This document shows positions 6,994 to 8,868 of a stretch of 8,868 bases of DNA, in pieces. A model generated the notes under the pieces. The model was not told the origin of the DNA and did no database searches. It was given only the letters and a program-made list of their open reading frames with translations. This DNA comes from Bacillota bacterium. Its GTDB lineage: Bacteria > Bacillota > Bacilli > Thermoactinomycetales > DSM-44946. The stretch is from the NCBI GenBank assembly GCA_021793745.1, contig JAJYSD010000022.1:1-8868 (forward strand). The letters run 5' to 3'. Numbering within the stretch: position 1 is the stretch's first letter; each line of letters opens with the position of its first letter. A program made the position numbers and the translations under genes.

Positions 6994-8306
6994 GGCAAAG
7001 GTTGCAGCTCTCGGGAGAGATCCTGAATGTTGTTCAAGGCCCTCTCAGCAAATTGGCGGTTTCGCTCCTCCCGGGAGCGGATCCGCTTCGGCAACGGAGG
7101 AAAGAGGCCAAAATTGGCGTTCATGGGCTGAAAATGTTTCGGATCGGCGGTGGTGATATACCGGGCCAGACTGCCCATCGCCGTCTCCGGCGGAAAGACC
7201 ACCGGCTCCTTTCCCACCGCCAAGCGGGCGGCGTTGATTCCGGCGATCAATCCGGAGGCGGCGGATTCCACATAGCCTTCCACGCCGGTAATCTGGCCGG
7301 CGAAGAACAGGTCCATCCGTCGGATCAACTGGTAGGTCGGGCGCAGCAGTCGGGGAGAATTGATGAAGGTGTTCCGGTGCATGACCCCGTACCGGACAAT
7401 TTCCGCCTGCTCCAGCCCGGGGATCATCCGGATCACCCGCCTCTGTTCCCCCCATTTGAGGTGCGTCTGAAAACCGACGAGATTGTACAGGGTTCCGGCG
7501 CTGTTATCCTGACGCAATTGCACCACGGCATAGGGACGCTTCCCGGTTCGCGGGTCCGTGAGGCCCACCGGCTTCATCGGACCGAACAGGATCGTTTTCT
7601 TCCCGCGCCGGGCCATCACTTCGATGGGCATGCACCCTTCAAAATACATCTCCTTCTCAAACTCCTTGAGGGGTGCCTGCTCGGCGGAGATGAGCGCTTC
7701 ATAGAACCGGTCAAACTCTTCCTGCGTCATCGGACAGTTGATGTAGGCCGACTCCCCCTTTCCGTAGCGGGAGGCGACAAACACCTTATCCATGTCGATG
7801 CTGTCCCTTTCCACGATGGGGGCCGCCGCATCGTAAAAGTACAGGTACTCTTCACCGGTCAGGCGGCGGATCTTTTCCGACAGGGCCGGAGATGTGAGGG
7901 GGCCGGTGGCGATCACGACGATGCCCTCGGGAATCTCCGTCACTTCCTCATGATGGATCTCCACATTGGGGAGCTGTTTCAGCGCATCCGTGACGGCGGC
8001 GGAAAACCCTTCCCGATCCACCGCCAGCGCTCCCCCTGCAGGCACCTCGTGGGCGTCGGCGCACCGCATGATCAGCGAATCCATCCGTCGCATCTCTTCC
8101 TTTAAAATCCCCACCGCGTTGGTCAGGGCTTTGGCCCGGAGGGAATTGCTGCAGACCAGCTCGGCGAACCGGCCCGTCCGGTGAGCCGGGGTCTGTTTCA
8201 CCGGGCGCATCTCGACGAGGCGGACCGGAACCCCGCGTCGGGCGATCTGCCATGCCGCCTCGCTGCCGGCCAAGCCGGCTCCGATCACTGTCACCGTCTG
8301 TGGCAT
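6987..8306 (-). CDS. trmFO: Methylenetetrahydrofolate--tRNA-(uracil-5-)-methyltransferase TrmFO
   Basis: Folate- and FAD-dependent enzyme that makes 5-methyluridine at position 54 in the T-loop of tRNA, acting in the cytoplasm. The 439-residue protein is full length for the family. Residues 7-19 ([13 protein letters not shown]) form the N-terminal FAD-binding Rossmann motif. The two conserved cysteines are visible: C52 in LVCSNSLRA and C225 in [11 protein letters not shown]. The C-terminal FAD-binding segment [16 protein letters not shown] is intact. The chosen ATG is preceded by AGGAGG with an 8-base spacer. A second ATG four bases upstream (8310) is in another frame and gives a shadow ORF. 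The gene follows topA by 13 bases. It was formerly called gid. In B. subtilis the next gene is codV (a tyrosine recombinase); here no such gene follows, and hslV comes next. Confidence 0.97.
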   Translation of the reverse strand: MPQTVTVIGAGLAGSEAAWQIARRGVPVRLVEMRPVKQTPAHRTGRFAELVCSNSLRAKALTNAVGILKEEMRRMDSLIMRCADAHEVPAGGALAVDREGFSAAVTDALKQLPNVEIHHEEVTEIPEGIVVIATGPLTSPALSEKIRRLTGEEYLYFYDAAAPIVERDSIDMDKVFVASRYGKGESAYINCPMTQEEFDRFYEALISAEQAPLKEFEKEMYFEGCMPIEVMARRGKKTILFGPMKPVGLTDPRTGKRPYAVVQLRQDNSAGTLYNLVGFQTHLKWGEQRRVIRMIPGLEQAEIVRYGVMHRNTFINSPRLLRPTYQLIRRMDLFFAGQITGVEGYVESAASGLIAGINAARLAVGKEPVVFPPETAMGSLARYITTADPKHFQPMNANFGLFPPLPKRIRSREERNRQFAERALNNIQDLSRELQPLPC

Positions 8307-8319
8307 TCATGTCACCTCC

Positions 8320-8868
8320 TCAGGGTTTCACTTCCTCATACCCGCATTCCGTACAGCGGATCACGGTCTCTTTCTTTTTCCGCTTTTCCACCATCAGCTT
8401 GCCGCACTTGGGACAGGAGCGGGAAACGGGTTTGTCCCAGGATACGAAGTCACATTCCGGATATCGGCTGCAGCCGTAAAAGGTGCGGCGCTTTTTGCTC
8501 TTCCGCTCGACGATTTCCCCTTCGCCGCATTTGGGACAGCTGACACCCGTCGATTTCAGGATCGGTTTGGTGTTGCGGCATTCCGGAAAGGAGGAGCAGG
8601 CCAAGAAACGCCCGTAGCGGCCCATTTTATAAACCATCGGGCTTCCGCATTTTTCACAGACCTCATCGGAAACCTCGTCCTTGATTTCCACTTCCTCCAT
8701 CTCTTTTTCCGCAATCGCTAGGCGTCGGTGGAAGGGGCGGTAAAATTCATCGACGATCTGGACCCAGTCCACGATCCCCTCTTCGATCTGGTCCAACTCT
8801 TCCTCCATGTTGGCCGTAAATTCCACATCCAGAATTTCCGGAAAAAACTCCTCCATCAGTTTGGTGAC
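8320..8868 (-). CDS. topA: DNA topoisomerase I, C-terminal part (gene runs off the window)
   Basis: Type IA topoisomerase, which relaxes negatively supercoiled DNA. Only the last 182 residues are inside the window. The frame is open to the window edge, so the true start and the catalytic tyrosine domain lie outside. The visible part begins with the family segment [14 protein letters not shown], which ends the core. It is followed by three four-cysteine zinc ribbons, with cysteines at visible residues 71/74/91/97, 111/114/133/139 and 152/155/172/175. The first two have the typical FxxCSxxPEC-like second half; the last ends in CTECGYEE. These ribbons contact single-stranded DNA in the family. 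The TGA stop sits in the sequence TGAGGAGGTGAC, so it overlaps the trmFO ribosome binding site, suggesting co-transcription and coupling. Identification is secure from the C-terminus and from the neighbouring trmFO, the usual Firmicute order. Confidence 0.96.
   Translation of the reverse strand, partial: VTKLMEEFFPEILDVEFTANMEEELDQIEEGIVDWVQIVDEFYRPFHRRLAIAEKEMEEVEIKDEVSDEVCEKCGSPMVYKMGRYGRFLACSSFPECRNTKPILKSTGVSCPKCGEGEIVERKSKKRRTFYGCSRYPECDFVSWDKPVSRSCPKCGKLMVEKRKKKETVIRCTECGYEEVKP

Overview
The window is a stretch of conserved bacterial core genome. All recognised genes lie on the minus strand, so transcription runs from high to low coordinates. In that order they are: 3' end of topA, trmFO, hslV, hslU, rpsB, tsf, pyrH, frr, uppS, cdsA and the first codons of dxr. 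This order, the close match of the proteins to remembered Bacillus subtilis sequences, and the strong AGGAGG-type ribosome binding sites point to a Bacillales-like Firmicute. The DNA looks GC-rich for that group (judged by eye, not counted), which would suit a thermophilic lineage such as Thermoactinomycetaceae. That placement is inference.

Region 6817-8868 holds the topA end (three C-terminal zinc ribbons) and trmFO, 13 bases apart. A hairpin with a T-rich tail follows trmFO. Region 4862-6816 is the two-gene hslVU protease operon, with two bases between stop and start. The 233-base gap at 4629-4861 carries a weak terminator-like hairpin, a good extended -10 promoter and a foldable rpsB leader. 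rpsB and tsf follow, separated by a terminator-like hairpin, and a very strong intrinsic terminator lies between tsf and pyrH. pyrH and frr overlap by one base. After a 100-base gap with a stem-loop come uppS, cdsA and dxr, tightly packed.

The genes serve basic growth: DNA supercoiling (TopA), tRNA U54 methylation (TrmFO), protein quality control (HslVU), translation (S2, EF-Ts, ribosome recycling factor), pyrimidine nucleotide supply (UMP kinase), and envelope precursors (UppS for the undecaprenyl carrier, CdsA for phospholipids, Dxr for isoprenoid precursors).

I see no mobile element, CRISPR array, tRNA, rRNA or undescribed multi-gene system. The points worth a second look are small: no codV/xerC between trmFO and hslV, no codY or flagellar genes between hslU and rpsB, an HslV N-terminus lacking the serine reported as nucleophile in B. 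subtilis, a short EF-Ts, and possible RNA control elements in the gaps. No stretch longer than 300 bases lacks a gene.
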